From the NCBI GenBank assembly GCA_018857735.1, contig JABMCL010003006.1, positions 118,501 through 182,500 on the forward strand: a stretch of 64,000 bases of DNA, in the 5' to 3' direction. This document shows, one piece after another, positions 9,501 to 19,199 of this stretch (its first letter is position 1; each line of letters opens with the position of its first letter). The notes beneath the pieces are model-generated. The model worked only from the letters and a program-made list of their open reading frames with translations. It ran no database searches and had not been told where the DNA came from. This stretch comes from Alviniconcha marisindica. Lineage: Eukaryota > Mollusca > Gastropoda > Provannidae. The position numbers were made by a program, and so were the translations under genes.

Positions 9501-12398
9501 GGGTGACTGCTGTCGATTGTTAGGAAGAGGGTGATTTAACTATTGTTAGGAAGAATGTGATTTACTTAACTAGCATTAGGAAGAATGTGATTTTGCTGTT
9601 GGTGGAGAGGAAGGGAGCGACTTTGCTGTTGGTTGTGAGGAAGGGGGGTCGGCATCAATGCCCACTTGTATAGCGTGGTCTAAATCCATTTAGTTTTTGT
9701 GGCTGGGAAAGGGGAGGTGGGAGGTGATGGAAGGAGACAGGGGAAAGGGATGCTGGGAGGTGGAGGAAGGGGATGGGTGGAGGTGACTAAGTGACTCTGG
9801 CGTTGGTTATCAGGAAGAAAGAGACCTTGCTTTTGGTTATCAGGAATGGAGAGGCTTTGCTATAGGTTATTGGGAAGGAAGAGACTGTGGTGTTGGTTAT
9901 CAGGAAGGAAGAGACTTGCTGTTGGTTATCAAGAAGGAAGAGCCTTTGGTGTTGGTTATCAGGAGGGAAGAGACTTTGGTGTTGGTTATCAGGAAAGAAG
10001 AGACCTTGCTGTTGGTTATCAAGAAGGAAGAGACTTTGGTGTTGGTTATCAGGAGGGAAGAGACTTTGGTGTTGGATATCAAGAAAGAAGACACTTTGGT
10101 GTTGGTTATCAGGAGGGAGTAGATGTTGCTGTTGGTTATCAGGAAAGAAGACACTTTGGTATTGGTTGTCAGGAAAGAAGAGACCTTGCTGTTGGTTGTC
10201 TGGAAGGAAGAGACTTTGGTATCGGTTATCAGGAAAGAAGAGACTTGCTTTTGGTTATCAGGAAAGAAGAGACCTTGCTGTTGGTTGCAGGTGACACCAG
10301 GGGGGCCGGCCATGACCTGGAGCGTCTTTGCTGTCAACTGGCTGCGCCTAGCTCAGGAGGACAAGGCCCACACTGACTTCTACAAAGGAACCTGGAACGT
10401 GCAGGACCCTTTCAAGGTGAGATGGGTTGCACTCCTTTACTGCACGTGACATGACTGTTGCTCACTGCAGTCACCAGGTGATGACCTTGATGGTGCAGAT
10501 GTTGAACTTGACATTAATGTTCCTGATGCACCGACAGTAACAATAATGGTACATTATACAGCACCTTCCCGTATGGCCCTAGGCACTTAGCAGTGAAAAA
10601 CAACATCCATATAGGCTACATGTATGCGTATTTATCATTCAAAACACATACGAATGCATGCACGCATGGATGCCTATGCATGCACACACACATGGATACG
10701 CATGCAAGGGCATGTACACGTATACACACACACAACACAACACACGCACACACACGCGCACACATACACACACAGAGACACAGACACACGCATGCACACA
10801 CACACACACACACACACACAGTGCCAGATGGGATAAGGGGGAGGCAGGGGATGATGGTCATGGCGCGGAACATAAATGTTACGGATTCACCAGCCTCTCA
10901 GAATCTCAATGGTCAGGATATTAAATGAAATAGCAATGCTGTGAATGTACTGATTTACCAGCCACTCAGAATCTCAATGGTCAGCAATGAAATAGCAATG
11001 CTGTGAATGTACTGATTTACCAGCCACTCAGAATCTCAATGGTCAGGATATTAAATGAAATAGCAATGCTGTGAATGTACTGATTTACCAGCCACTCAGA
11101 ATCTCAATGGTCAGGATATTGAATGGAATAGCAATGCTGTGAATGTACTGATTTACCAGCCACTCAGAATCTCAATGGTCAGGATATTGAATGGAATAGC
11201 AATGCTGTGAATGTACTGATTCAGCAGTCAGGTTTTTGTTGACGGGTTACAGTTAATGTGGTGGTGCAGGTTGCTGGCGATCGGTTCCCTGACAGTTCAG
11301 GGTCCTGCAACTCTGACCGAAGTATAAATGCTGCTAGTAGTATCAGGGGTGATCATAGTTCAGGAGCTGTGTGAGAGTCGAGGTGGCCGTCCTGGGCTGT
11401 CCATCCTAATGAACCTTCTGGTTTCCGTGGACGTAAAGATTTATTGAACCATGCTTCGGCATTGGTCACAACTTGTCCCTAATATGTCAACTGTCATCTG
11501 AGGACATTAAGCATCACTTCATCAGGGGTGATGTCAGCCAGTTTGGCCTAGCAGTAAGGTGTTAGGCTGGTAAGCAGAAGGGCCTCGGCTCAATTCCGCT
11601 TCAGTTCTCCTTTCTCTTCAAAAGGGTTATGGTTTGTGGACCCTGTCTTGTGACATTGTCCCTCACAATTAAGAAAACATTTAAATGGCTCTCATCTCTG
11701 CCCGTCTTAATGCAGGAGTCATTCTGGTGGTGACAGTGTGGCGATAGGTATATAATCTCCTCCCCCCCCACCTCCGTACCCCTTTCCCCCCCTTCTCCCC
11801 ATCCCTAATAAGCCTTATGATTTCTGTGGATATTAAGCACCATGTTTACTTATAGGTAAACAACATCTTAATGCAGAAGTCATTCTGGTGGTGATCTGGT
11901 GGTGACAGTGTGGCGATAGGTATATAATCTCCTCCCCCCCTACCTCTGTACCCCCTCCCCCCCTTCTCCCCATCCCTAATAAACCTTATAATTTCTGTGG
12001 ACGTTTAGCACCATGTTTACTTACAGGGATGCTGTTTTCTGCAGGTGTGGTCAGAGAACATGGACGGCAGAGGCGCCTACAACTTCCACACAGGCATGGG
12101 GGGCTACCTGCAGTCTCTGCTGTATGGCTACCTGGGTGCGGACCTGAACGACGACCACCTGGGCTTGGACCCCCAGCTGCCCCCCTCCCTGACAGCCATG
12201 GCGGTGAGGGGACTGGACTACAGGGGCAGCTCGCTGGACGTGGCCTTCAACGCCGCCCACATGAACATCACGCTGACCAAGCTGGGCTCGCCACTCACCC
12301 TGATGCTGGTGGTGACGGAGGAGAAGATTCCCCTCCATCTGGGCGCCATGGTCACTACTGTGCGGCAGCCTGCCTTGTTTCTGCCGCCGTCTGCTTGA
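368..12398 (+). CDS. PGGHG: Protein-glucosylgalactosylhydroxylysine glucosidase (GH65), 3' part, 7 exons
   Basis: Joined exons 368-591, 1742-1925, 3833-4042, 6183-6392, 7726-7826, 10291-10416 and 12045-12398 give about 468 codons ending in TGA. All junctions are GT-AG and in phase. The family removes glucose from the Glc-Gal-hydroxylysine unit of collagen-type proteins by an inverting (alpha/alpha)6-barrel mechanism. The human enzyme has about 737 residues with catalytic Asp301, Glu430 and Glu574 (established knowledge). The equivalents are visible here: the acid in FWDQDTW (exon B), the Glu in PDEY before NNSVYTN (exon D), and the Glu in WSEN (exon G). The N-terminal beta-sandwich part and start codon are left of the window. 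Introns are largely tandem repeat. It converges on the MSK gene, 16.4 kb away. An acid-trehalase-like GH65 is the alternative, but the local motifs fit PGGHG best. Confidence 0.9.
705..1545. repeat. 52-bp minisatellite, about 16 copies, contains exon B acceptor
   Basis: Units contain GACTGTAATGACAGGACTA, ATTGTGGTATCTGG and ACATTATGAT. The first block is the exact bases around the exon B acceptor (1729-1746). Copies differ by point changes and small indels. Confidence 0.93.
1742..1925 (+). CDS. PGGHG: PGGHG exon B (catalytic Asp motif)
   Basis: The acceptor is AATGACAG|GAC (exon starts at 1742) and the donor CACAG|GTGGGG (intron starts at 1926). It encodes [16 protein letters not shown], the signature carrying the general-acid/nucleophile-pocket Asp of PGGHG, then [10 protein letters not shown], matching the human order. 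It enters in phase 0 and leaves in phase 1. Both splice junctions are amplified into flanking minisatellites (705-1545 and 1908-3500). Confidence 0.93.
1908..3500. repeat. 32-bp minisatellite, about 50 copies, seeded by exon B donor
   Basis: The unit reads TCTGCTTTTACTG then TTGGGGTCTGTGACTCAAG. It starts inside exon B (TCTGCTTTCACAG at 1913-1925) and runs across the donor GTGGGGTCTGTGACTCAAG. Left copies have TTGGGG; right copies (2630-3500) regain GTGGGG. Confidence 0.95.
3500..3860. repeat. About 80-93 bp tandem repeat, 4 copies, includes exon C acceptor
   Basis: Acceptor-like CAG|GC sites end at 3569, 3648, 3741 and 3832 (the true one), each after TTTGGTTTCTCA-type pyrimidines and followed by a version of CCTAAACACCAG. 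The shared right part is GTCTGTTATCCTGGGTGAG. Confidence 0.88.
3833..4042 (+). CDS. PGGHG: PGGHG exon C
   Basis: The acceptor TTCTTCCAG ends at 3832 and the donor is GTAACA from 4043. It encodes [16 protein letters not shown] through [13 protein letters not shown], aligning with the human segment after the WES motif (barrel helices). It enters and leaves in phase 1. Three degenerate copies of its acceptor and first bases precede it. Confidence 0.9.
4136..4161. repeat. (TG)n microsatellite
   Basis: A TG dinucleotide tract in the exon C-D intron. Confidence 0.9.
4162..5090. other. Intron sequence without recognised feature
   Basis: Single-copy AT-rich sequence inside the exon C-D intron; no coding match or repeat seen. 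Confidence 0.5.
5092..5270 (+). mobile_element. Dispersed SINE-like element, family 2, copy 1
   Basis: Shares GTTCAGGAGCTGTGTGAGAG, GAGGTGGCCGTCCTGGGCT, TTTCCGTGGACGTAAAG, and TCCCTAATATGTCA with copies at 11354, 43491, 47779, 47951, 48657 and 50818. There is no tRNA-like head; it ends GAGGACATTAAGCATCAC. Confidence 0.8.
5942..6003. repeat. (TG)n microsatellite
   Basis: A long perfect TG tract 180 bp upstream of exon D. Confidence 0.95.
6183..6392 (+). CDS. PGGHG: PGGHG exon D (catalytic Glu, PDEY motif)
   Basis: The acceptor CTTGCAG ends at 6182 and the donor is GTAAGG from 6393. It encodes [19 protein letters not shown], in which the Glu of PDEY matches human Glu430, and ends with [11 protein letters not shown]. 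It enters and leaves in phase 1. Decayed copies of its 3' end with the donor lie 0.8-1.1 kb downstream. Confidence 0.93.
6521..6578. repeat. (TG)n microsatellite
   Basis: A perfect TG tract 130 bp downstream of the exon D donor. Confidence 0.95.
7050..7172 (+). mobile_element. Two decayed SINE tails
   Basis: C-rich tracts followed by CCCTAATAAGC and GTGGATGTTAAGCAC, matching the 3' module of the SINEs at 49 and 60 kb. No head is present. Confidence 0.6.
7173..7480 (+). repeat. Decayed copies of exon D 3' end plus donor
   Basis: Three to four degenerate copies. CATCACCCTGAG and GTTGCTTGAATG at 7181-7232 match exon D and intron bases 6363-6412; GGGTAAGGTC at 7272 matches the donor; HPEF- and HPEC-like codons mirror HPEY. 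Stops and indels make them non-coding. Confidence 0.72.
7500..7725 (+). repeat. 32-38 bp repeat, 5 copies, derived from exon E acceptor
   Basis: Units contain ACAGGGACAAAAGTGAAACA; the true exon edge is ACAG|GTACGAAAGTGAAACA. The copies run directly into the exon. Confidence 0.85.
7726..7826 (+). CDS. PGGHG: PGGHG exon E
   Basis: A short exon with acceptor TTGGACAG ending at 7725 and donor GTCAGT from 7827. It encodes [19 protein letters not shown], matching the human VKQADVVLLGYP block, and ends at YYAS in phase 0. The last codons fit the next exon's [11 protein letters not shown] minisatellite made from its acceptor and first 20 bases lies directly upstream. Confidence 0.9.
7860..8480 (+). 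repeat. About 33-bp G-rich minisatellite
   Basis: The unit is TTAGAGGGTTTTGG, ACTGGGG, TCTTTGGGGTG, about 18 copies with variation. Runs of GGGG on the coding strand could form G-quadruplexes. It starts about 35 bp after the exon E donor. Confidence 0.9.
8490..9650 (+). repeat. 30- to 47-bp minisatellite (GGTGACTTTGCTGTTGGTTG)
   Basis: Near-perfect 47-bp units at 8840-9110 are flanked by shorter degenerate ones. The core GCTGTTGGTTG then GAG/GGTGAC resembles the exon F acceptor GCTGTTGGTTGCAG|GTGAC. Confidence 0.92.
9790..10290 (+). repeat. 30-bp minisatellite, about 16 copies, ending at exon F acceptor
   Basis: The unit is GTTGGTTATCAGGAAGGAAG then AGACTTTGGT. The last unit ends TTGCTGTTGGTTGCAG, the real acceptor of exon F. 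Confidence 0.92.
10291..10416 (+). CDS. PGGHG: PGGHG exon F
   Basis: The acceptor TTGGTTGCAG ends at 10290 and the donor is GTGAGA from 10417; 42 codons, phase 0 to phase 0. It encodes [18 protein letters not shown] through VQDPFK, matching human QGPAMTWSMFAVGW and PFK. Upstream repeats resemble its acceptor. Confidence 0.92.
10685..10822. repeat. (CA)n-rich microsatellite
   Basis: CA tract with ACGC/ACAG interruptions, ending in a perfect run. Confidence 0.9.
10888..11225. repeat. 66-bp tandem repeat, 5 copies
   Basis: The unit contains AATAGCAATGCTGTGAATG, TACTGATTTACCAGCCACTC and AGAATCTCAATGGTCAGGAT. Copies are nearly identical; one lacks the GATATTAAATG part. Confidence 0.95.
11354..11525 (+). 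mobile_element. SINE-like element, family 2, copy 2
   Basis: About 95% identical by eye to the copy at 5092-5270 across its length, ending at CATTAAGCATCACTTCA. Confidence 0.85.
11533..11852 (+). mobile_element. tRNA-headed SINE, family 1
   Basis: The pol III A-box region is GTTTGGCCTAGCAGTAAGG and the B-box region (GGCTCAATTCC) is degraded. The body TGTCTTGTGACATTGTCCC, TTAATGCAGGAGTCATTCTG and tail CTAATAAGCCTTATG to CATGTTTACTTA match copies at 48-49, 60 and 63 kb. Confidence 0.85.
11867..12026 (+). mobile_element. Second SINE family 1 body and tail (headless)
   Basis: Repeats TTAATGCAGAAGTCATTCTG to CATGTTTACTTACAG. It ends about 20 bp before the acceptor of PGGHG exon G. Confidence 0.8.
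12045..12398 (+). CDS. PGGHG: PGGHG terminal exon G with stop
   Basis: The acceptor TTTTCTGCAG ends at 12044; 117 codons and TGA at 12396-12398. It begins [14 protein letters not shown], where the Glu of WSEN equals human catalytic Glu574, continues with [16 protein letters not shown], then the C-terminal beta domain. GC content is clearly higher than in the flanking introns. A SINE tail ends about 20 bases before the acceptor. I see no convincing poly(A) signal close downstream; AATAAA at 14648 is one weak option. Confidence 0.94.
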   Translation: MWSENMDGRGAYNFHTGMGGYLQSLLYGYLGADLNDDHLGLDPQLPPSLTAMAVRGLDYRGSSLDVAFNAAHMNITLTKLGSPLTLMLVVTEEKIPLHLGAMVTTVRQPALFLPPSA

Positions 12399-12709
12399 GT
12401 GGATGGGCGCCGCTGCCTGTGTATCCTGAGGACTGACCATTTGAGTCAGAACAATGCTCAAACACAGAAACAGAAGAAGAATTCTTCAGCTGTTCAGTCC
12501 GCACACAGTCTGTATGAATTTTTGAACTCCACCTGACTGGTTCCTTGCAATAGCTTTTGAATTGGTATCTTTTGCTGCAGTCGTGTTTGTTCTGTGTGAT
12601 ATGAAGCCGAAGACTATACCATGTCATTAGTGTAACGCAAGCATTAAGCATTGTTTAATTGTTTTCCCACAGATCCATTAACTGTCGGGACAGACCCTAC
12701 CTCTGGCAT

Positions 12710-13540
12710 CAACCTGTGATGTGTAAAACACAAAGCAGGATCTGTTGAGGGGTGCCATAAACACAAAGCAGGGTTTGTGGGGGGTGTTGTGTGTAAAACA
12801 CAAAGCAAGGTTTGTTAGGGGGTGCTGTGTGTAAAACATGAAGCAGGGTTTGTCGGGGGTGGGGGGGGAGGGTGTATGTGTGTAAAACACAAAGCAGGGT
12901 TTGTTGGGGGGTGCTGTGTGTAAAACACAAAGAAGGTTTTTTTTGGAGGGGTGTCAGGTTGACATGTGAAACACAAAGCAGGGTCTGTTAGGTGTGTCAT
13001 GTTCTGCACATCACAAAGCAGGGTCTGTTGGAAGGAGTCACACTGACTTATGTCAAACACAAAGCAGGGTCTGTTCAACAGAAGGGTGTCATGCTGATGT
13101 GTAAAACACAAAGCAGAGTCTGTTGAAGAGTGGTCATGTTGACTTGTGTGAACACATAGCATGTTGACTTGTGTGAACACAAAGCAGGGTCTGTTGAAGG
13201 GTGTCATGATGTTTCATGTCATGTCTGTTCAAAGGTGTCATGTTGATGTGTAAAACACAAAGCTGGGTCTATCGAAGGGTTTCATGTTGATGTGTAAAAC
13301 ACAAAGCGGGGTCTGTTGAAAGTGTCATGTTGACATGTAAAATATCAAGTAGGGTATGTTGAAGGGTGTCATTCTGACTTGCGTAAAACACAAAGCAGGG
13401 TCTGCAGAAAGGTGTCATGTTGACTTGTGTAAAACACAAAGCAGTTATTTTTAAAGGTGTCATGTTGATGTGTAAAACACAAAGCAGGGTCTGTTAAAGG
13501 GTGTCATTTTGATGTGTAAAACACAAAGCAGATTTTGATA
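12710..13540. repeat. 40-55 bp minisatellite (GTAAAACACAAAGCAGGGTC)
   Basis: About 17 units, each with TGTAAAACACAAAGCAGGGT, CTGTTGAAGGGTGTCATG and TTGATG. It is in the probable 3' flank/UTR of PGGHG; minus-strand frames are open only because of the repeat. Confidence 0.92.
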
Positions 13541-13574
13541 TCGTTTTCATTGGTAGGGTTTGATGGATACATCA

Positions 13575-13576
13575 GC

Positions 13577-13612
<36 letters not shown>

Positions 13613-14570
13613 TGTGCATGCATGTGTGTGTATGCATGCATGTGTGTGTGTGTGTGTGTGCGCGCATTGCTTACATGTTGTTTTTTGTGTGTGCAAGTGC
13701 AATAGAATGGCCCACATGGATGGTTCCTGTGCAGAATAATTTATGCATCATTTTAGAACAAATATTTTATTAAAACAGCACCGTCAGTATTGAATTTGAT
13801 GTATTAGACAGATGTATTTATACACATTATTTTTTTAACCCCCATCTCCACCCCCAAGGGGGCAAAGAACTTTAACTCAGGTGAACTCAGGAGTTTGTAT
13901 ATGTGTGTGTGTGTGTATGTGTGTGTGTGTGTGTATGCGTGCATGTGTGTGTGTGTGTGCATTGCTTACATGTTTCTTTTTTTGTGCAAGTGTAATAGAA
14001 TGGTCCACATGGATGGTTCCTGTGCAGAATAATTTATGCATCATTTTAGAACAAATATTTTATTAAAACAGCACCGTCAATATTGAATTTGATGTATTAG
14101 ACAGATGTATTTATACACATTATTTTTTTAACCCCCATCCCCACCCCCAAGAGGGCAAAGAACTTTAACTCAGGTGAACTCAGGAGTTTGTATATGTGTG
14201 TGTGTGTGTGTATGTGTGTGTGTGTGTGTGTATGCGTGCATGTGTGTGCGTGTGTGTATGTGTGTGTGTGCGTGTGTGCATTGCTTACATGTTTCTTTCT
14301 TGTGCAAGTGCAATAGAATGGTCCACATGGATGGTTCCTGTGCAGAATAATTTATGCATCATTTTAGAACAAATATTTTATTAAAACAGCACCGTCAGTA
14401 TTGAATTTGATGTATTAGACAGATGTATTTATACACATTATTTTTATAACCCCCATCCCCACCCCTAAGAGGGCAAAGAACTTTAACTCAGGTGAACTCA
14501 GGAGTTTGTGTGTGTGTGTGTGTGTGTGCGCGCACGTGCATGCGCATGTGCATGTGTACGTGTGTATGAA
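13575..14570. repeat. About 310-bp tandem repeat, 3 copies, each with a TG microsatellite
   Basis: Each copy has a TG/GC tract, GCTTACATGTT, AATGGTCCACATGGATGG, TTTATGCATCATTTTAGAAC and AACTTTAACTCAGGTGAACT. Copies start near 13665, 13965 and 14280. The TG tracts differ while the unique part is nearly identical. Confidence 0.95.
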
Positions 14571-14574
14571 GTTA

Positions 14575-15350
14575 ACTGGTTAATGCTGAATGCAGAGTAA
14601 GAAATGAAAGGAATGGTTAAGGATAATTCCTTTTCTTGCTCAAAATTAATAAACCAGAGTATTGTTTTTAAAATGATTGGACTTAAGAAGGATATTGTCA
14701 TTCGATGAGTGCCTCCCAAATTAGGTTGATTCTGAAATATTTTAGAATCACCAAAAATCGGTTTCTCCAATTTTTCCATGTGGAGGATGATGTGGAAAAC
14801 GAGGATATCTTTGCGAGTGCCTCTCTGTCTGTACACACATGACCATGGGAGAGTAATGTACGACCTTTGAAGGGGATATTTCCCTTCCTAGCCTGTGTAT
14901 ACCAGTTCGCTTTCTTTTTTCTTTGTTTCTTTTGCTTTTAATATGCTTTTTGTCTGTTTGTGATAAAGCCTTATCTGGCAGATTCATTTTCATGCATTGT
15001 TGAGAGTTTTACCGTGTTTGGGTTGTTTTCCACAGTTGTGCTAGTCAACCAAACTAATCATTCTTGTTGTTGACAGGTATTATGCTGTTGAATTTGTTGG
15101 TGTAAGTTGGGTTCAACTTAGTTTTGGTTAGCTGGAGAAAAAAGAAAGAAAAAAAGTTTTAAAAATAAAGTATGTTTGATTTGATGGTCATGACTTTGAG
15201 TAGTTGATAGTGATAATTAAAATGGAATTTTTGAAAATAAAATTCATCAGCAAGGTGCATATATATATATATATATTTCTTTTTCTTTCTTTTTCTGTTG
15301 TCATTTTAAATCATTGAGATATTTAAATGGCTTTCTTGATGACATAGTTG

Positions 15351-15389
<39 letters not shown>

Positions 15390-16110
15390 TTTTTGTGTGT
15401 GTGTGTGTGTGTGATGCTTCTTATGCCTGAAATTCTCTGCCTCATGAAATTAGACATATTCAGTCAACCACTGCCTTTAAAACTGCTCTGAAAACCCATC
15501 TGCTAGCAAATTCTCTATCCCCCCAACTTAGTCTTAAAATATTTCAGTTGACTGCTGTGGCATGTGTGTAAGTGTGCATTTTCATGTGTGTGTGTGCATG
15601 TTTGTATGTGTGTGAGTGTGCATGTGTGCATTTTCATGTGTGTGTGTGCATGCGTGTGCATGTTCACACGTGTGTGCGTGCATGTGTGTGATGTAGGTCT
15701 TGCTGTTTACTTTCTTGTGATTTGAATTGCTTGGAGACATTATTATGTGGGTATAGTTTATGTCAGAATTCTGTACAGTAAGCCAAACTCTAATTTTATG
15801 TGTGAGGTGTATGGGTATTATATTTTTTTTATTTAAAAAAAAGTTGAAATGGAGCCCCCCCACCCCACACACACACACACACACTTACAAATGCTATTAC
15901 ACTCTACCCATTTAAATGCCTTACTGATCTTGACCTTACTCAAGGTCACAGTAGTGTCAGAAATGGTCAGACGTGCCGTTGTTACTTTCCTGTGGAAGGT
16001 TGCATACGTACACATACATCTGTGCTGTGGCCGTTTATAATGTTGGTGCACGATCTGCATTTGAACTCATGCTTATGGAATGTCCAAGATAGCTTGAGCA
16101 AGTGATGCAT
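14575..16110. other. Intergenic DNA with (TG)n tract
   Basis: No gene recognised. It contains an (AT)n run at 15259-15274, a TG tract at 15349-15412 and TG/CA-rich stretches at 15580-15690 and 15868-15882. Confidence 0.6.
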
Positions 16111-16157
16111 ATTTGTGGGTGTAGAGGAGATCACTGTCTTTCAGTTTGTTTTTAACA

Positions 16158-16256
16158 TGCACACACACACACTCTCTCTCTCTCTCTTACGCACACATAC
16201 AAACACACACACACACATACAAACACACACACACATACAAACACACACACACACAT
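16158..16256. repeat. (CA)n/(CT)n microsatellite
   Basis: Compound CA-CT-CA tract with ATACAAACACAC interruptions. Confidence 0.9.
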
Positions 16257-16594
16257 CAGTCTTATATCAGGCTCTGTCTTTATTGATTCCATTAGCTAGT
16301 AGTCATATGTAGGTGTCAAGGCCTCGGGATGTGTATATACAGCAGTCAGTGGTCTCTTGTTCACACATGCCAACAACAGCACTTTACACAATCTGCCCTC
16401 TCTTTTCTTTGTCTTCATACATTCAGTACAAGAAATAATGACAACATGACAGAGAACATGGTAAACCATCAATGGGATTATTATCACTGAAAAAAAAAGA
16501 AGATACTCCCCCCTCCCTGCACCCCCACCCTCCAAGATGTTCATGACTCACCAGATAATGAGTTTGTCTCAAAGGGTGAGTTTATCGTTCAACA

Positions 16595-17044
16595 TCACCT
16601 CAGTTGTGAGTCATATTCCTTTCCATCCCCTTTCAGTAAAACAATGAAACAAGTCTTGAAACTAACTCCATTGTGATTCATATAGAACGTTGATTCCTGG
16701 ATCAAGAATCTCTCACTGTTCATTGTCATAAGCATTGTGTTACTGGCCATCAGGGAAGAGGAAGAAAAAGATTTCCAACATGTCCGCCAAACTCTGCTGT
16801 TGTGCCCAAGAGAAACGGTGTCCCTGGTAAGCTTCAAGTTTCGCACCACTGCTTTAACTGATGTGTATTTCAAATCTGAAGCAGCAAACAAAAGCCGCCA
16901 CGTGGCAAATTCAGCTTCTCTAACGAGCTTTAATGAATAAGAACATGCAACACGGTATGGATGCATCAACACTATAGACAGAATCCAAGAATCAATGAGA
17001 CACACTAGTATGTGTCGTCTCCTCCAGCACGCAACACTGATCAC
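16595..17044 (-). other. Unrecognised open frame, 149 codons
   Basis: The longest open frame in non-repetitive DNA between the two genes. I recognise no domain, and composition does not argue strongly for coding. It could be part of the MSK 3' untranslated region or chance. It has no counterpart motifs and ends next to a minisatellite. Confidence 0.12.
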
Positions 17045-17069
17045 TGATAGGGCAGTTTAGACTGCCTCA

Positions 17070-18740
17070 GGCACAACAACAGCTGGTTGCAGAAACGACG
17101 CCAAGACAAACTGGCCTAAGAACACTAAGACATGGTGACAATGCCAAGACTTGTTGGCCTAACATTTCCACGGAATACTGACTCACAATGTCAGCAACAC
17201 GTTGACTAACGATGCCAAGACTAGTTGGCCTAACAACATGCCCTGCTAACAATGCCAAGGCTTGTTGGCCTAACAATGCTGAGACACAGTGACAATGTCA
17301 AGACACATCAACTAACAATGCCAAGGCTTGCTGGCCTAACAATGCTGAGACACAGTGACAATGTCAAGACACATCAACTAACAATGCCAAGGCTTGCTGG
17401 CCTAACAATGCTGAGACACAGTGACATGTCAAGACACATTGACTAACAATGCCAAGGCTTGTTGGCCTAACAATGCCGAGACACAGTGACATGTCAAGAC
17501 ACATTGACTAACAATGCCAAGGCTTGTTGGCCTAACAATGCCGAGACACAGTGACAATGTCAAGACACATTACCTAACAATGCCAAGGCACACTGCACTA
17601 ACACCACCTAAATGATGTAATGTCTCTCAGGTGGTATATATGTACCTTGTATTTACTCACATGCCAGGTTTGAGTTGCTGGTGGCGACTCACAGTTTTGT
17701 GGTTGTGTTTGTGTTGTGTCTTGAGTGCAAATTACCTCCCTTGTTTGCTGGTTCACCAATGTCAAGACACACTGGCCTGCAAAGGCCAAGATACATTTTC
17801 TGGCATTGTCTGGCCAGACCTGTTGACCATATCCAAATCAACAATGTCAAGGCACATCTAACTAACAGTGCCAACACACTCTGGCTTAACACCAAGACAT
17901 TGCCAGCAATGCCAAAACTTGGCCTAAAAATCCCAAGACACATTGCCAACAATTCCAAGACGCTAAGAATGCTAAGACACACTGGCCTAGTAACACCAAG
18001 ACATTGTCACTTGGCCCAGCAGTGTCAAGACACACTGACTAACAGTGCTAAGACACACTGGCCTAGTAACACCAAGACATTGCCACTTGGCCCAGCAGTA
18101 TCAAGACACACTGACTAACAGTGCTAAGACACACTGGCCTAGTAACACCAAGACATTGCCACTTGGCCCAGCAGTGTCAAGACACACTGACTAACAGTGC
18201 TAAGACACACTGGCCTAGTAACACCAAGACATTGCCACTTGGCCCAGCAGTGTCAAGACACACTGACTAACAGTGCTAAGACACACTGGCCTAGTAACAC
18301 CAAGACATTGCCACTTGGCCCAGCAGTGTCAAGACACACTGACTAACAGTGCCAGGGTACACAGCTTGGCATTGATAGACCTATCAATTCCAAGACGCGC
18401 GCCGACTGAAATGCCAAGACATATTACCTAACAGTACCATGCTGGCCTAACAACACCAAGACATGCTAACAGTGCCAAGACATGCTAGCTTAATAATGCC
18501 AAGACATGTTAACTAACAGTGCCAAGACATTGCCAATAATCCCAGGATTTGGCCCAACAATGCCAAAGACAATAACGTATCCAGACATTGCCAACAAATG
18601 CTGACCAAACAATCGCATGGCGCAATCACTAACAGTGCTGATCAGACATATTAGCTAATAATGACAAGACACGATGACTAATAATGCCAGGACATGCTGA
18701 TCTAACAAACAACACACAAAAATATTGACCAAAAATGCTA
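17070..18740. repeat. Two-phase minisatellite (about 66- and 75-bp units)
   Basis: 17090-17600 has units with AACAATGCCAAGGCTTG, TTGGCCTAACAATGC and GACACAGTGACAATGTCAAG. 17960-18360 has 75-bp units with CTAAGACACACTGGCCTAG, TAACACCAAGACATTGCC and ACTTGGCCCAGCAGTGTCAA. Both share AAGACACA/GGCCTA blocks, so one derives from the other. Degenerate units continue to 18740. Confidence 0.92.
17618..17760 (+). repeat. Dispersed repeat, copy 1 (pair with 21105-21240)
   Basis: Shares TTTACTCACATGCC, GAGTT, GACTCA, TTGTGGTTGTGTTTGTG and CTCCCTTGT, in the same order, with 21125-21235. It interrupts the minisatellite. Confidence 0.65.
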
Positions 18741-19017
18741 AGACACGTTCACCAAAAACCAAAGTTGAGACACCTTCAGCTGTTAAGTGTGTCTTCCTGA
18801 TGATGAATTGAGTCAGAGTGTATACTGGAGCAAGTTCAGACAGGTGATAGGGGGGTGGGGGGTTCAGAAGGAAAATGAATAAAATGCAGGGCAAACCCAG
18901 CAACAATGTGTATCACAACATGTTGAATTAAACCATGTCGGCACTTACGTTACTTCCCTGATAGGAAAACAGCTAAAAACAAATGTTAAACATTTTATAC
19001 ATTCCACCATGAGCCCT

Positions 19018-19078
19018 CATGCACACACACACACACACACACACACATGCACGCACACACACACACACACACATGCAC

Positions 19079-19124
<46 letters not shown>
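19018..19124. repeat. (CA)n microsatellite
   Basis: CA tract with ATGCACG interruptions. Confidence 0.95.
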
Positions 19125-19126
<2 letters not shown>

Positions 19127-19199
19127 CACAGGATACATGCAATGCTGACCCCCTCAAAAACCAATGCATACAAATAATGTGGTCATGGTATTTTTAACA

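Noticed and set aside
9846..10376. Repeat protein-like frames ([10 protein letters not shown])
   Set aside because: The 30-bp period keeps all frames open; exon F begins at 10291 with a clear family match.
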